From positions 26,546,596-26,610,595 of the forward strand of contig OX411556.1 of the NCBI GenBank assembly GCA_948146395.1: DNA of 64,000 bases, given 5' to 3'. Positions 63,765 through 64,000 of the stretch are shown piece after piece. Origin of the DNA: Fragum whitleyi (lineage: Eukaryota > Mollusca > Bivalvia > Cardiida > Cardiidae). Position numbers and translations under genes: made by a program. The notes beneath the pieces are model-generated. The model worked only from the letters and a program-made list of their open reading frames with translations. It was not told the origin of the DNA and ran no database searches. Positions within the stretch are counted from its first letter, which is position 1, and each line of letters starts with the position of its first letter.

Positions 63765-64000
63765 AGCTCACCTGAGCACAAAGTACACATGATGAGCTGT
63801 TGTGATCTAGCTGTGTCCAACATCCGCTTTCTGATGTCTGTTGTCCATTGTGTGTCAATGTCTTGTGTGCATTCCAGATGCCACATTTTTGGCATAAATG
63901 TCTTTAAACTTAATCAGAATGTTTGTCTCCTTAATATCTCAGACTAGCTTGAAAGGTCAAGCTAGTCATGGATTTCAAATTAGTAGTTTTATCATTTGAC
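63765..64000 (+). mobile_element. HINE-like element, cut by the window end
   Basis: Diverged 5' hairpin AGCTCACCTGAGCACAAAGTACACATGATGAGCT, then TGTGTGCATTCCAGATGCCACATTTTTGG and AACTTAATCAGAATGTTTGTCTCC of the monomer type seen at 5356. The 3' end is outside the window. Confidence 0.75.

Overview
The window looks like nuclear DNA of a bivalve mollusc. It is AT-rich, has long introns with GT-AG splice sites, and is packed with transposon families of a kind I associate with clams and mussels. I cannot fix the species; a heteroconch clam or dreissenid is my best inference from the repeat that opens with the palindromic AGCTCACCTGAGCAC...GTGCTCAAGGTGAGCT.

One host gene runs left to right through most of the window. 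Five exons (590-657, 1196-1430, 4011-4993, 36889-38409, 42774-42869) join with matching intron phases (0, 1, 0, 0) into about 966 codons; the true N-terminus lies outside or is unseen. The conserved C-terminal block (LDDE, then C-T-D-P-V-A, L-L-E, and F-M-P-I across the last splice) matches the C-terminus of vertebrate tastin (TROAP), a mitotic spindle and centrosome protein. A KEN box, many CDK-type S/T-P sites and three SUMO-type motifs fit a cell-cycle-regulated protein. A further terminal exon at 62153-62257 is phase-compatible with a donor inside the 42774 exon and may be an alternative 3' end.

Nearly everything else is mobile DNA. Dominant are non-autonomous elements starting AG (or AT) and ending CTTG, inserted between two T residues without target duplication, with subterminal inverted repeats, a 3' hairpin and a core of 130-170 bp tandem monomers (5356-7094, 14148-15204, 15400-17372, 19360-21002, 22910-24668, 26293-27389, 28946-35573 interrupted, 41052-42744, 45411-46380, 51000-52149, 63765-end). 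These features match Helentron-associated elements (HINEs). A second group (TATGCCCC...CATCTTG) uses the same target rule. They are nested in one another.

Other mobile DNA: TTAA-flanked piggyBac-like MITEs, TA-flanked mariner-like MITEs and one 1.2-kb element, a decayed Tc1 transposase (12368-13045, minus), hAT-like MITEs beginning CAGGG, palindromic fold-back elements, tRNA-derived SINEs, and a 5.8-kb element with 50-bp inverted ends and an AAT duplication (29623-35401). A 2.9-kb Mutator-like element (57049-59978) has terminal arrays of a 14-bp unit and a two-exon, internally deleted transposase-type gene with a half PHD finger. A scrambled pair of LINE reverse-transcriptase fragments lies at 60500-61490. 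The many 60-110-codon open frames in the 145-bp arrays are artefacts of the repeat period. No rRNA, CRISPR or convincing functional tRNA gene was seen.
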